Source: Planctomycetaceae bacterium (GTDB lineage Bacteria > Planctomycetota > Planctomycetia > Planctomycetales > Planctomycetaceae). From it: 56,458 bases of DNA. The DNA lies in NCBI GenBank assembly GCA_002724315.1, contig PBOJ01000087.1:1-56458 (forward strand). The letters are read 5' to 3'. How positions within the stretch are numbered: the stretch's first letter is position 1; the number at the start of each line of letters is the position of its first letter. Shown here piece after piece: positions 47,478 to 56,369 of the stretch. A program made the translations under genes and the position numbers. Under the pieces are notes generated by a model, which was not told the origin of the DNA, ran no database searches, and worked only from the letters and a program-made list of their open reading frames with translations.

Positions 47478-49265
47478 CTAGGGCGTCTTCTTGTCGGCGG
47501 GTGCCTTTTTGGGTGGCGGCGGGCTGGCAGGGGTCACCGACAGCATCAGCGCGTCGGTGACGCGTCGGACCGGCGCGGGGCCGGGGAGATGGACAACCGG
47601 AAGCACCGGCCGTCCGGAATTGTCGGTCCCGGTCTTGGCGACCAGTCGGATGGGCGACCGCGACGGCTTGGCCTGGGCGTTCGCCTCCAGCGTGAGCGTG
47701 GCCACGGGCTTGCCGGCCGCGACGGTGACGGTGGCTGCAGTGACACCTTCGGGCAAGTCCTCGGCTGTCACCTCGACGGGGGACTCCGATCCTCCCATGC
47801 GAATCACCAGGACCTGCAGGGTCGCTTTTCCGCCTGCGGCGATGCTGAGTCCCGAGTGAGTCTTGCCGTCGCCGACGACAGAGAAGGCCTGGAACCGTTT
47901 GCGGGGCGGACTGATCACCAGCTGGTAGACACGGTCGGGTCCGAAGATGCTGCCGCCGAAGATGTCCCTGACGACGATCCTGAATCGCCCATCAGCGGGA
48001 GCTTTCCAGCTGGCGTGTGGATCGTAGGTGGTGTACGGGAAGTCGAAGCCGATCTTTTTCGGGGCCGCCGGTGGTGCGATCGTGGCCAGGGCCTTGCCCG
48101 TCCGGTCGTGGACAATCGCTTCTAGCCGCATTGATTGGCCCAGCCGTTCTCCCCACCCGACGATCTCGAGCGTCTCGCCCTTCTGCACGTCGACCGCGTA
48201 CCAGTCGACATCCGCAGAGCGTTCGAAGGCACCACAGATCCGCACGGGCGGTTCCAGAAGTTGGGCGGTGGCAGCGGTGTCGTTCTGTTCGGAGGTCTCG
48301 GTGACCACCGGCTCGTGTGAGTGGGTGACCCAGGCTGTTCCCGAGCAATTGCTCAGTCTCAGGCGGAAGCCGCTGTCGAGGACTCCGACGGGGCGACGAT
48401 CGGGCCAGGAACGGTGTGAGAGGAAGCGGTCAAGAGCGACCGGCATCGCCGAGAGGCCCGTTTGGGAGTGAGCTGTTCCGAAGGGGAGTTCGTGTCCGAT
48501 TACCAGCAGCTTGCCGCCACCGCAGATTGCCGTGGGAGAGGTGGCCTGGAGCCGGGGACCGGTTTCCAGCGTTAGCGTGTAGAGGCTGCTTGCGTTCTGC
48601 TGAAATCCCCGGTCGACGACGGTCACCAGGTAGCGGCCGTCGGCGGGCAGCTTGAGGGCGAGTTTCGGTTCGACCTGGTGGACAAAGGAATGAGCCAGTT
48701 CCTGGCCCGCGGGTCCGTGTACGCTGAGGATGGGCGCCACCGTGCCGTCGAGACTTCTGGATCGGCAGGCGATATGGACCAGTTGACCCGATTCTCCGGT
48801 GAAGGCGAACACATCGCGGTCGGCGGCGCGGTCGAGCTTCGAAGCGGCGGTTCCCGGTAGCGAAATCGGGGTCGCCTGCGAATCGGGTATCTCGGCGACA
48901 ACCGTGACCGGGTGGGTTACCACGAGCAGTGCCCGGGGATTGGACAGGCCCGTGGAGGTCAGCGTCCAGGCATCAAGCAGTCCGGCCCGGGTGTCTCGAC
49001 TGACGTTGACGTTGATCACCGATTTGGTGACCGAGCTGGTTTGGAGTTCACCGCCGGCGCTGACCAGTCCCGTGAGAGTACCGAGGTCTCCGCCGCTGAC
49101 GGTGATACTGGCCGCCCGTCCGGCTTGCACGACCGGCGGGAACAGAACCGTGACCGACGGCGTGGCAGCCGTCACCGGCTGGGGTGCCGCAGGGATCCCG
49201 ATCACCAGGCAGGCCAGCAGTCCGGCCAGATGATTCGGACGTTTTTTCGGCAGGTGCGAAGACAT
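47478..49265 (-). CDS. Secreted protein with PPC (pre-peptidase C-terminal) domains
   Basis: 595 residues from the ATG at 49265 with a signal peptide (basic start, LAGLLACLVIGIPAAPQPVTA). An Ig/IPT-like domain near the start (VTVLFPPVVQAGRAASITVS) is followed by PPC-type beta domains: AASKLDRAADRDVFAFTGES and ERSADVDWYAVDVQKGETLE. Such proteins are numerous in Planctomycetes and lack a known catalytic site. The C-terminus is Lys/Pro-rich (PPPPKKAPADKKTP). An in-frame start at 49349 would put 28 residues before the signal and is rejected. Function unknown, presumably extracellular or periplasmic. Confidence 0.75.
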   Translation of the reverse strand: MSSHLPKKRPNHLAGLLACLVIGIPAAPQPVTAATPSVTVLFPPVVQAGRAASITVSGGDLGTLTGLVSAGGELQTSSVTKSVINVNVSRDTRAGLLDAWTLTSTGLSNPRALLVVTHPVTVVAEIPDSQATPISLPGTAASKLDRAADRDVFAFTGESGQLVHIACRSRSLDGTVAPILSVHGPAGQELAHSFVHQVEPKLALKLPADGRYLVTVVDRGFQQNASSLYTLTLETGPRLQATSPTAICGGGKLLVIGHELPFGTAHSQTGLSAMPVALDRFLSHRSWPDRRPVGVLDSGFRLRLSNCSGTAWVTHSHEPVVTETSEQNDTAATAQLLEPPVRICGAFERSADVDWYAVDVQKGETLEIVGWGERLGQSMRLEAIVHDRTGKALATIAPPAAPKKIGFDFPYTTYDPHASWKAPADGRFRIVVRDIFGGSIFGPDRVYQLVISPPRKRFQAFSVVGDGKTHSGLSIAAGGKATLQVLVIRMGGSESPVEVTAEDLPEGVTAATVTVAAGKPVATLTLEANAQAKPSRSPIRLVAKTGTDNSGRPVLPVVHLPGPAPVRRVTDALMLSVTPASPPPPKKAPADKKTP

Positions 49266-49410
49266 CGGCAAGCGGTTTTGGGAGCCAGGTCGAGGAGTCG
49301 CGGGTCGAACGGGAAACGCTCGACACGCGCCGCGTCGGATCCCTATCATACTCGCCGCACACGTCCGGCGGCATGCACGAGCGTGATGAGCTGGCCGACG
49401 AGAGACGCCG

Positions 49411-49863
49411 ATGACCGAGAATTCTCGATCCGAACAGAACGACCAGTCTCGCCTGGCCGATCTGCACCAGGCCGCAGCCCTCCCTTACCGGGTCCGCAAG
49501 GGACGGCTCCAATTCTGCCTGGTCAGTGTCCGCAGCGGTACCAGCTGGATCATGCCCAAGGGGAACATTGAACCGGGTGAGTCGGATCCGGAGTGTGCCG
49601 GTCGCGAGGCGTTCGAGGAGGCGGGGCTGGAAGGCCGTGTGCTGGAACCGGTTCTCAGTCGGTATTCGGCCAACAAGGGAAAGAAGTCGGTCGAGGTCAC
49701 CGTGTGGTTGATGGAGGTCGAGAATTCCCTGAAGAAGTGGCCGGAAAAGAAATCGCGGGCCCGGCAGTGGGTTTCGCCGCGCAAGGCGATCCGGCTGCTG
49801 TCCCGGCCCAGCCTGGTGGCCCCGGTCATCGACGCCATCCGTCGTCTCGAGTGGATTGACTGA
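49411..49863 (+). CDS. Nudix hydrolase
   Basis: 150-residue Nudix protein. The Nudix box is intact at residues 51-73 (GNIEPGESDPECAGREAFEE then AGL), with the REAFEE metal-binding glutamates. The preceding SWIMPKGNIEPGES and a late VSPRKAIRLLS resemble diphosphoinositol-polyphosphate/Ap4A hydrolase-type members (MutT/DIPP). It converges on ppk2 with 11 bp between stops, so a link to the polyphosphate operon is positional only. DIPP-type Nudix enzymes can also cut polyphosphate, which would fit the neighbourhood. Confidence 0.88.
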   Translation: MTENSRSEQNDQSRLADLHQAAALPYRVRKGRLQFCLVSVRSGTSWIMPKGNIEPGESDPECAGREAFEEAGLEGRVLEPVLSRYSANKGKKSVEVTVWLMEVENSLKKWPEKKSRARQWVSPRKAIRLLSRPSLVAPVIDAIRRLEWID

Positions 49864-49874
49864 TCCGGCTGGGC

Positions 49875-50720
49875 TCAGCCACCGTCCCGCCGCGGATCAG
49901 TGCTGCCGCCTTCGATTGAGTCGGCGATGGTGATCCCGGTGAAGTCCTCGTCCGTGGTCGGGTACTGCGGGTTGATGGCTTCGAGTGTCGAGACGATCGT
50001 GCGGGCAATCACCGTGTTGCGGTACCACTTGCGATCGGCGGGGATGACGTGCCACGGCGCGATCTCGGTCGTGCACTTTTCGAGCATTTCCTGGAAGGCC
50101 TGCTGATAGTCGTACCACTGGCGGCGTTTATCGAGATCGCCGCGAGAAAACTTCCAGTTCTTTTCCGGTTTTCGCAGCCGATCACGAAACCGCTCGGCCT
50201 GCTCCTCGGGTGAGATGTGCAGGAAGAACTTCAGGATGGTGGTTCCGGAAGCGGCAAGCTGCGCCTCGAAGTTGTTGATCTGTTCGAATCGCGGCCGCCA
50301 GGTGGATTCCGGGACAATCCGGTCGACACGGACGACAAGCACATCTTCGTAGTGTGAACGGTTGAAGATGCTGATCATGCCCGATGCGGGGACCTGCTTG
50401 TGGATCCTCCAGAGGAAGTCGTGTTGCCGTTCGAGTTCGGAGGGGTTCTTGAACGAGGCGACACGGGTGCCCTGGGGATTGATGCCCCGGAAGACTTTCC
50501 GGATCGTGCCGTCCTTGCCCCCGGCGTCCATGGCTTGAAAGACGACCAGCAGAGACCGCCGTCCCTCGGCGTAAAGGGCCGTTTGCCATTCAGCCAGTTG
50601 ATCCCGCAACGAATCCAGCTCGGTCTCGAAGGCCTTGCGATCTCCCTCGCCGGCAGTGGGCAGGGAACCGAGGTCGACGGGCTGGCCGGGGACCAGGCGG
50701 TGCGGTGTCGGATTGGTCAT
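49875..50720 (-). CDS. ppk2: Polyphosphate kinase 2 family
   Basis: 281-residue PPK2 enzyme that uses polyphosphate to phosphorylate nucleoside mono- or diphosphates. The Walker A loop is QAMDAGGKDGTIRKVFRGI (residues 62-80), and the Walker B-like segment is ISIFNRSHYEDVLVVRV, both invariant in the family; the lid region has RDRLRKPEKNWKFSRGD. Start at ATG 50720, with 25 bp after the sixA stop. One PPK2 domain, so class I or III; which nucleotide it prefers cannot be told. Last gene of the polyphosphate operon. Confidence 0.92.
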   Translation of the reverse strand: MTNPTPHRLVPGQPVDLGSLPTAGEGDRKAFETELDSLRDQLAEWQTALYAEGRRSLLVVFQAMDAGGKDGTIRKVFRGINPQGTRVASFKNPSELERQHDFLWRIHKQVPASGMISIFNRSHYEDVLVVRVDRIVPESTWRPRFEQINNFEAQLAASGTTILKFFLHISPEEQAERFRDRLRKPEKNWKFSRGDLDKRRQWYDYQQAFQEMLEKCTTEIAPWHVIPADRKWYRNTVIARTIVSTLEAINPQYPTTDEDFTGITIADSIEGGSTDPRRDGG

Positions 50721-50745
50721 CGTGGTGGTGACTCGAGCCGGACGT

Positions 50746-51252
50746 CTAGGCAAATCCTTCGGATTCAACGTCCCGCGGCCGCCACAGTTCGACCAGGTCG
50801 GCGCGGGGGATCAAGGTGACGTCGAACCAGTTGTCGATTGGCAGTTCCAGCTGTGCCAGTGCTGCGGTCGACATGCGGTGATGTTCGCCTCCCAGCAGCA
50901 GGATCATCTCCTCGATTCCCGGGTTGTGTCCGACCAGCAGTGCCCGCCCGGCTTCATCGGGCAACTCGCTGACCACGCTCAGCCATTCGGCAGCCGAGGC
51001 GTGGTAGAGGTCGCCGGTGGTGTGGATGTCCTGGTCGTAGCCGCAGGCGTCGGCGACCAGGTCGGCGGTGCGGTGTGCCCGGCGGGCGGTCGAGGTGACC
51101 ATGATGTCGGGGACCAGTTCATGGTGGCGGATCAGCCGGCCCATCAGCGGGGCCGCCTGTTCGCCGCGACCGTTCAAGGGACGGTCGTGGTCACTGGAGA
51201 CATCTTGACTCCAGCTCGACTTCGCATGGCGCAACAGGAGCAGCGTCTTCAT
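50746..51252 (-). CDS. sixA: SixA-type phosphohistidine phosphatase
   Basis: 168-residue histidine phosphatase. The catalytic RHG-type motif LLLLRHAKSSW lies at the very start; the second half has LLVGHNPGIEEMILLLGGEH, the second catalytic His region of the branch. The ATG at 51252 is chosen, but ATG 51261, three codons upstream, is equally good. It sits between ppk1 (39 bp) and ppk2 (25 bp). In other bacteria SixA acts on phosphohistidine of phosphorelay or PTS proteins; whether here it acts on phospho-His of Ppk1 is unknown. Confidence 0.88.
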   Translation of the reverse strand: MKTLLLLRHAKSSWSQDVSSDHDRPLNGRGEQAAPLMGRLIRHHELVPDIMVTSTARRAHRTADLVADACGYDQDIHTTGDLYHASAAEWLSVVSELPDEAGRALLVGHNPGIEEMILLLGGEHHRMSTAALAQLELPIDNWFDVTLIPRADLVELWRPRDVESEGFA

Positions 51253-51291
51253 CACGTCCAACTGGCCGGCAGCGGGTACCGGCGAATCCGG

Positions 51292-53448
51292 TCAGGTCTC
51301 GGTCGTTTCGTGTCCGGGAGCGCGATGCGGAACAAACCCGGTACGGTCAGATTCCTCGTTGAGCCGCATCACGTCACAGGCTTCATCATACAACAGTTGC
51401 TGGCAGCGGCCACCGAGTGGGTTGTCCGAGTCGGCGGTGTCACGGCCGTCTACGAACCGCTCGCGGCCGGAGGGTGGGTCGTAGCTCCCGTCGTCTCGCA
51501 ACCGCCGGCCCTTGACCTGGTCGGCCAGGCAGTGTTCGAGCATTCGGATCAGCCGTTCGGACGCGGCGGGATCGTCGATAGGTATCATCAACTCGACCCG
51601 CCGATCGAGATTGCGGGGCATCCAGTCGGCGCTGGCGATGAATGTCTGTCCGGCACCGCCGCGGTGAAAGTGGAACACTCGGCTGTGTTCGAGGAACCGG
51701 TCGACGATACTGGTGACGGTGATGTTCTCGGAGAGTCCGGCGACTTCTGGCCTCAGACAGCAGATGCCCCTCACGTTGAGCCGGATCTCGACACCCTCCT
51801 GGCTCGCCTCGTAGAGTGCGCGAATCAGCCGTGGATCGACCAGCGAGTTCATCTTGGCGAGAATCCGTGCCGGCTGCCCCTGCCGTTTTCGTTCGGTTTC
51901 GGCCGCGATCAGTTCGAGCAACCGGTCCCGCAGTCCGATAGGGGCCGCTTCGATCAACGAGAATCTCCTCGGCTGAGTGTAGCCGGTGATGGTGTTGAAG
52001 AAGGTGGCGCCGTCGGCGCCGAGATCGTCGTCGGCGGTCAGGTAGCTGATGTCGGTGTAAAGCCGAGCGGTGTTTTCGTTGTAGTTTCCGGTGCCGAAGT
52101 GAACGTAGCGGCGGATGCCACCGGGCTCGCGACGAACGACCAGGCAGATCTTGGCGTGGGTCTTCAGGCCGCGGATGCCGTAAATCACCTGCACGCCGGC
52201 CTGTTCGAGGCTGCGGGCCCACTCGATGTTTCGGGCCTCGTCGAAACGGGCCTTCAGTTCGACAATCACCGTCACGTGCTTGCCCAGTTCGGCCGCCCGG
52301 GCCAGCCCGCGGACGATCGGGCTGTCGCGGCTGGTGCGGTAGAGCGTCTGCTTGATCGCCAGCACGTCGGGGTCAGTCGCCGCCTCCTCGACAAACCGCA
52401 CCACCGGGTCGAAGCTCTCGAACGGGTGGCACAGCAGTACGCTGCGATCGGCGAGCACTTCGAAGAGGTTGCGGCGCGGGTCGATCTGCGGGGATGCGAC
52501 CGGTGGCCAGGGCGTGTCCTTGAGGTCATCGAAGCCGGTCAGGTCGGCCAGCGGAAAGAAGCCGGTCAGGTCCAGGGGGCCGGGGATGCCGTGGATGTCC
52601 TTCTCGTCGACGCCGAATTGCCGTTGCAGGAAACCCCGGGTCACGTCGTCGGCTTCCGCGGCGATCTCCAGCCGTACGCAATGGCTCTCTTTCCGAGCCT
52701 CGAGAATGTCTTGCATGCCTTCCATCAGGTCCGAAGCCTCGTCCTCGCGGAGGCTGAGGTCGGCGTTGCGGGTGATCCGGAACGGCACGCACTCCAGCAC
52801 CTCCTCACCGGGGAAGAACTTGCCGAGCGACCAGGCGAGCACGTCCTCGAGGAGCATGTAGGCGTAACCCCCCTCGGAGGGCAGGGTGAGTATCCGTGGG
52901 CAGGTGCGGCCGCAGGGAATCCAGGCGAAGCGAGGCGAACCGTCCTCGTCGTCGCCGAGGCGTACCGAGAGGCACAGCGGACCGCCTGGCAGCAGCGGGC
53001 AGTCCTGGTCGTCGGCGACAGCCATCGGGGTCAGTACCGAGTAGATCTCTCCGTCGACGATCTGCTCAAGTACGGTCGCCTGGGCCGGATCGATCGAATC
53101 GGGGCGCACCCTGCGGATGCCCTCGACGGCCAGGGCCGGCTCCAGTTGCTCGCTGAACCGGGTGTACTGGTCGGACACCATTCGCTGGATTCGTTCGTTG
53201 ATCAGTTCCAGTTGCTCGGCAGCGGTCAGGCCCGCAGCGTCTTGGCCTCCGTGTCCCTCGCGATGAACCAGTTGCAGTCCGCCGACCCGCACCATGAAGA
53301 ACTCGTCGAGGTTCGAGGCGGTGATCGCCAGGAACTTGAGCCGTTCGAGCAACGGGTGACCCGTGTCACCGGACTCGTCGAGTACACGCTGGTTGAATTC
53401 CAGCCAGCTGAGCTCGCGGTTGATGAACTGGTCGTTGTGAGCGGTCAT
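51292..53448 (-). CDS. ppk1: Polyphosphate kinase 1
   Basis: 718-residue enzyme making polyphosphate from ATP, reversible. The N-terminus FINRELSWLEFNQRVLDE and SNLDEFFMVRVGGL are the family signatures; the autophosphorylated His is at about residue 450 in VHFGTGNYNENTARLYTD, and the second conserved His is in GLKTHAKICLVVRR. It is full length. The gene follows ppx by 27 bp, and together with sixA and ppk2 forms one operon. The ATG at 53448 is well placed though without a clear Shine-Dalgarno. Confidence 0.95.
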   Translation of the reverse strand: MTAHNDQFINRELSWLEFNQRVLDESGDTGHPLLERLKFLAITASNLDEFFMVRVGGLQLVHREGHGGQDAAGLTAAEQLELINERIQRMVSDQYTRFSEQLEPALAVEGIRRVRPDSIDPAQATVLEQIVDGEIYSVLTPMAVADDQDCPLLPGGPLCLSVRLGDDEDGSPRFAWIPCGRTCPRILTLPSEGGYAYMLLEDVLAWSLGKFFPGEEVLECVPFRITRNADLSLREDEASDLMEGMQDILEARKESHCVRLEIAAEADDVTRGFLQRQFGVDEKDIHGIPGPLDLTGFFPLADLTGFDDLKDTPWPPVASPQIDPRRNLFEVLADRSVLLCHPFESFDPVVRFVEEAATDPDVLAIKQTLYRTSRDSPIVRGLARAAELGKHVTVIVELKARFDEARNIEWARSLEQAGVQVIYGIRGLKTHAKICLVVRREPGGIRRYVHFGTGNYNENTARLYTDISYLTADDDLGADGATFFNTITGYTQPRRFSLIEAAPIGLRDRLLELIAAETERKRQGQPARILAKMNSLVDPRLIRALYEASQEGVEIRLNVRGICCLRPEVAGLSENITVTSIVDRFLEHSRVFHFHRGGAGQTFIASADWMPRNLDRRVELMIPIDDPAASERLIRMLEHCLADQVKGRRLRDDGSYDPPSGRERFVDGRDTADSDNPLGGRCQQLLYDEACDVMRLNEESDRTGFVPHRAPGHETTET

Positions 53449-53475
53449 GAGAACTGGCCGGGAAGCCGTTGTGGG

Positions 53476-55080
53476 TCAGTGGTTGGAGCCGTCCTGTTCG
53501 GCCTGGCGGAGCAGGACAGACATGCCGAAGATCTGTTGGAAGAGCAGCCCGTTGCGGTCCAGGGCGAGTTGTTCGATCGAGAGGTCGTCGACACCGGGGA
53601 TGGCGATCACCAGCTTTCCGTCATTGCGCTGGCAGGTGAATTCGGAGATGTGCCCGCTTCGCGAGGCATCCAGGGCGGTGGCCACTCTCAGCAGTGCCGC
53701 CAGCTTGGTGACGGCGATTCTCTGGTCGCGGTCGAGCTTGGAATAGCCCAGGTGAGTTGGCTTGGGAGTGGCACCGCGGTGGTACCTGGCGACCAGGGCC
53801 ACCAGCAGCATGTCGGTACGGGTCAGCCCGAACAGGTCACTTTGCTGGATCAGGTACATCGAGTGCTTGTGCAGGCTGCGGCTGGAGACGAACCCGCCGA
53901 TTTCGTGGAGCAACGCGGCCGTGTGCAGCAGGATGCTGAACCGAGGGTCCAGCTGGTGGTCGTCTGTGAGCTGGTCGAAGAGCTGCCTGGAGAGATCGGC
54001 GACGTGCTGGGCGTGTGGCAGGTCGAACTGGTACTTGCGGCCGAGGTCGAGTGCCGAGCGAGTGATCTGGTGGGCGAGATCGTCGCTCCATACCTCCTCG
54101 GTGGCCATCTCGCGCAACAATCCGTCCCGCAGGTTGACGTTGCCGACGTAGAGCTGTTTGCGATCGAAAGTCCTGGCCAGTTCGACGTAGCACAACAGGG
54201 CCGGACCCAGCACCGACGCGTCGGGATAGCTGACCTGGAAACGGCGGACGATGTCGTCGACAGAGAGTCCGAGGATTTCGTCGCACAGCGCCACGATCTC
54301 ATCGACTTTCAGGCACGCCAGTTCGTCGCGACTCCAGTGGGGAAACAGCCGGTGAGCGGCGAAACGGATGTCGCCCCCCAACGCGACCACCTCCGCCGGG
54401 GCCTCCCACGGCACATCGCTTCGGACCCGGTCCATGGTGCGGCGGACTTCGGACCTCATCAACTCGACCAGCGAACCCCTGGGGGCCCCGTCGAGCGATT
54501 CTCGTAGTCGTTGAGAACCGAGCTGGTAGGTATTCGAGTAGATCACGTTGCCGGACTGGACCAGCAGGACCTTGGTGCTTCCGCCACCGACCTCCGTCAC
54601 GATCGACTGCGCGTCGGTCAGAGTCGGATGGGTCTCGATCATCGGCTGCACGCCGAGATAGGTGATCCGGTTCACCTCCGCCTGGTCGATCGCCTCGATC
54701 TCCATGCCCGTTGCGACGTAGATGCGGTCCAGAAACGACATCCGGTTGGTGGCCTCGCGGACCGCGCTGGTGGCCACGATGCGGACCTGTTCGGCTTTCG
54801 TGATGCCGTATTCCTGCAGCAGCTGGCGGTAGCTCCGCAAAACCAGCACGCATCCCTCGGTCGTCTTTTGCCCAATGCGGCCCCGGGTGTACGTGTCGTG
54901 GCCGAGGTCCACGTCCTGGGAGAGCGATTCGAGCAGGCGGATCGAGCCGTCGCTGACGATCTCACCGATCGCCATGCGGATCGAGGCGGACCCGATGTCA
55001 ATCACCGCGACCGGACGGGTCTGCGATGGGGTGGCCGCACCACGATGCGGTTCGTGGATGGTGGTCAGTCGGTCAGGCAT
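53476..55080 (-). CDS. ppx: Exopolyphosphatase (Ppx/GppA) with C-terminal HD domain
   Basis: 534-residue protein cutting terminal phosphate from polyphosphate, or pppGpp in GppA-type enzymes. The ASKHA domain opens with AVIDIGSASIRMAIGEI and has ATSAVREATNR and EVGGGSTKVLLV. The C-terminal part carries an HD-type segment LLHTAALLHEIGGFVSS. The ATG at 55080 is used; a start at 55143 would add 21 residues. First gene of the polyphosphate operon, and opposite in action to the two kinases that follow. The Ppx/GppA distinction needs assay. Confidence 0.92.
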   Translation of the reverse strand: MPDRLTTIHEPHRGAATPSQTRPVAVIDIGSASIRMAIGEIVSDGSIRLLESLSQDVDLGHDTYTRGRIGQKTTEGCVLVLRSYRQLLQEYGITKAEQVRIVATSAVREATNRMSFLDRIYVATGMEIEAIDQAEVNRITYLGVQPMIETHPTLTDAQSIVTEVGGGSTKVLLVQSGNVIYSNTYQLGSQRLRESLDGAPRGSLVELMRSEVRRTMDRVRSDVPWEAPAEVVALGGDIRFAAHRLFPHWSRDELACLKVDEIVALCDEILGLSVDDIVRRFQVSYPDASVLGPALLCYVELARTFDRKQLYVGNVNLRDGLLREMATEEVWSDDLAHQITRSALDLGRKYQFDLPHAQHVADLSRQLFDQLTDDHQLDPRFSILLHTAALLHEIGGFVSSRSLHKHSMYLIQQSDLFGLTRTDMLLVALVARYHRGATPKPTHLGYSKLDRDQRIAVTKLAALLRVATALDASRSGHISEFTCQRNDGKLVIAIPGVDDLSIEQLALDRNGLLFQQIFGMSVLLRQAEQDGSNH

Positions 55081-55144
55081 GGGGACGGGGAGCTGGAGTG
55101 TTGAGAGACGAACGCATCGGAGAGAGAGCAGGAGGATTGACAAC

Positions 55145-55162
55145 CCGTTGTGGAGACAACGG
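55145..55162 (-). promoter_or_regulatory. 7-bp hairpin between the ROK kinase gene and ppx
   Basis: CCGTTGT-GGAG-ACAACGG gives a perfect 7-bp stem and a 4-base loop, 64 bp upstream of the ppx start and 84 bp after the ROK stop. No U-tract follows in the minus direction, so it is more likely an operator or leader structure than an intrinsic terminator. Confidence 0.35.
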
Positions 55163-55246
55163 CCGGGACAGAACCTCTCCGCCTATTAATAGCCAGTCAG
55201 CCGAGCCGTGGAAGCGAAAAAACCGTTCGCCACAGACACCGGGGGG

Positions 55247-56245
55247 TCAGGCGGCCCGTGTCGTGTTGTTGACGATCTCGGTTTCGGCCCAGGCGGCGGC
55301 GCCCAGCACGCTGGCGTTGTCACCCAGGTCGGCAGTGACCACCTGGTAGGAGTCGCGATACGACTCGAGCAGGTTCTTGTTGCAACTGCCCGAGACGGCG
55401 TCAAGGAACAGGTCGGGCATCGCCTCGACCAGCCCGCCTCCGAGCACGATCGTGTCGGGAGCCAGCAGATGGACCAGCCCGGCGGCTGCCACCCCAATCC
55501 ACTCGGCCGATTCGCGGACGATTCCCTCGATCACCGTGTCCCCACTGTCGATCGCGGCACTCAACGCCCCGCTGCGGATCGTCGCCACCTCGGTGCCGAC
55601 GTGTTCGGCCAGGTGTGGTGCGTGACCACGGTAGGCGGCCTGGGCAGAGGCGGCGGCAATCGACAGGCGGCTGGAGACGTGTTCGAGGGTATGGCAGCGG
55701 TTGTTGCCCCGGGCCGGAGCACCGGGATTGATGGGGAAGTGCCCGATCTCCATACAGGTGATCCGGTTTCCCCGCAGGATGCGTCCTTCGTAGATGCAAC
55801 CTCCGCCGATTCCGGTTCCGGGAAAGATGCCCACCACGCAGCGACTGCCTCGCGCCGCGCCGAAGCGGTACTCGCCGTACACGCCCGCGTCGACGTCGTT
55901 GACCACCAGCACCGGGCAGCCCATCTTCTTGGTCAGCCAGTCGCCGACCGGCACGTCGCGCCAACTCAGGTTGATGGCCTCGTGGACCACCCCGCTGGTC
56001 ATGTCGACCGGGCCGGGACAACCGATGCCGATACCACGGATCGCCGTGCGGTCCAGGCCGGCCTCGGCCAGCGCCTGGTCGATCGTCTTGACGATTCGCT
56101 TGAGGTTCTTCTTGGGAGAGACCGAGTTGAGCGTCGACTTGCGATCGTGACCGATCACCTCGAACGACGAATCGTAGACGCTGGCCAGCATCTTCGTGCC
56201 GCCCAGGTCAAATCCTACCCACACTCCCTCGTGTCGCAGCGTCAT
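55247..56245 (-). CDS. ROK family sugar kinase (glucokinase-like)
   Basis: 332-residue kinase of the ROK family. The phosphate-binding GFDLGGTKMLA is at 11-21, the catalytic Asp117 is in VVNDVDAGVYGEYR, and IFPGTGIGGGCIYEGRILRG and EIGHFPIN follow. The usual zinc motif CxCGxxGCxE reads APARGNNRCHTLE (176-188), with only the last Cys (184) kept, so the structural zinc is probably absent. It likely phosphorylates glucose or a related hexose. Located 166 bp upstream of ppx on the same strand. A regulatory NagC-type role is unlikely because there is no DNA-binding domain. Confidence 0.88.
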   Translation of the reverse strand: MTLRHEGVWVGFDLGGTKMLASVYDSSFEVIGHDRKSTLNSVSPKKNLKRIVKTIDQALAEAGLDRTAIRGIGIGCPGPVDMTSGVVHEAINLSWRDVPVGDWLTKKMGCPVLVVNDVDAGVYGEYRFGAARGSRCVVGIFPGTGIGGGCIYEGRILRGNRITCMEIGHFPINPGAPARGNNRCHTLEHVSSRLSIAAASAQAAYRGHAPHLAEHVGTEVATIRSGALSAAIDSGDTVIEGIVRESAEWIGVAAAGLVHLLAPDTIVLGGGLVEAMPDLFLDAVSGSCNKNLLESYRDSYQVVTADLGDNASVLGAAAWAETEIVNNTTRAA

Positions 56246-56360
56246 TCCAGATCCCGGATGACCAAGTCAGGTTGCCCACGAATCAGCATATCCGGAGCGA
56301 AGCGACGACGCGAGATGGATGTGGTGATCAACCGGGAGGAATGGCGAGGATCGACGAACG

Positions 56361-56368
56361 AAAAAAAA
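56361..56368 (-). terminator. T-tract after tRNA-Ser
   Basis: A run of eight A on the plus strand gives a U8 tract immediately after the tRNA 3' end on the minus strand, suiting termination of the tRNA transcript. There is no independent hairpin beyond the tRNA itself. Confidence 0.4.
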
Positions 56369-56369
56369 G

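Noticed and set aside
50635..54507. Plus-strand open frame of 1290 codons opposite the polyphosphate operon
   Set aside because: It is the antisense shadow of ppk2, sixA, ppk1 and ppx, all recognised with catalytic motifs; its translation has no family features and open antisense frames are common in GC-rich coding DNA.
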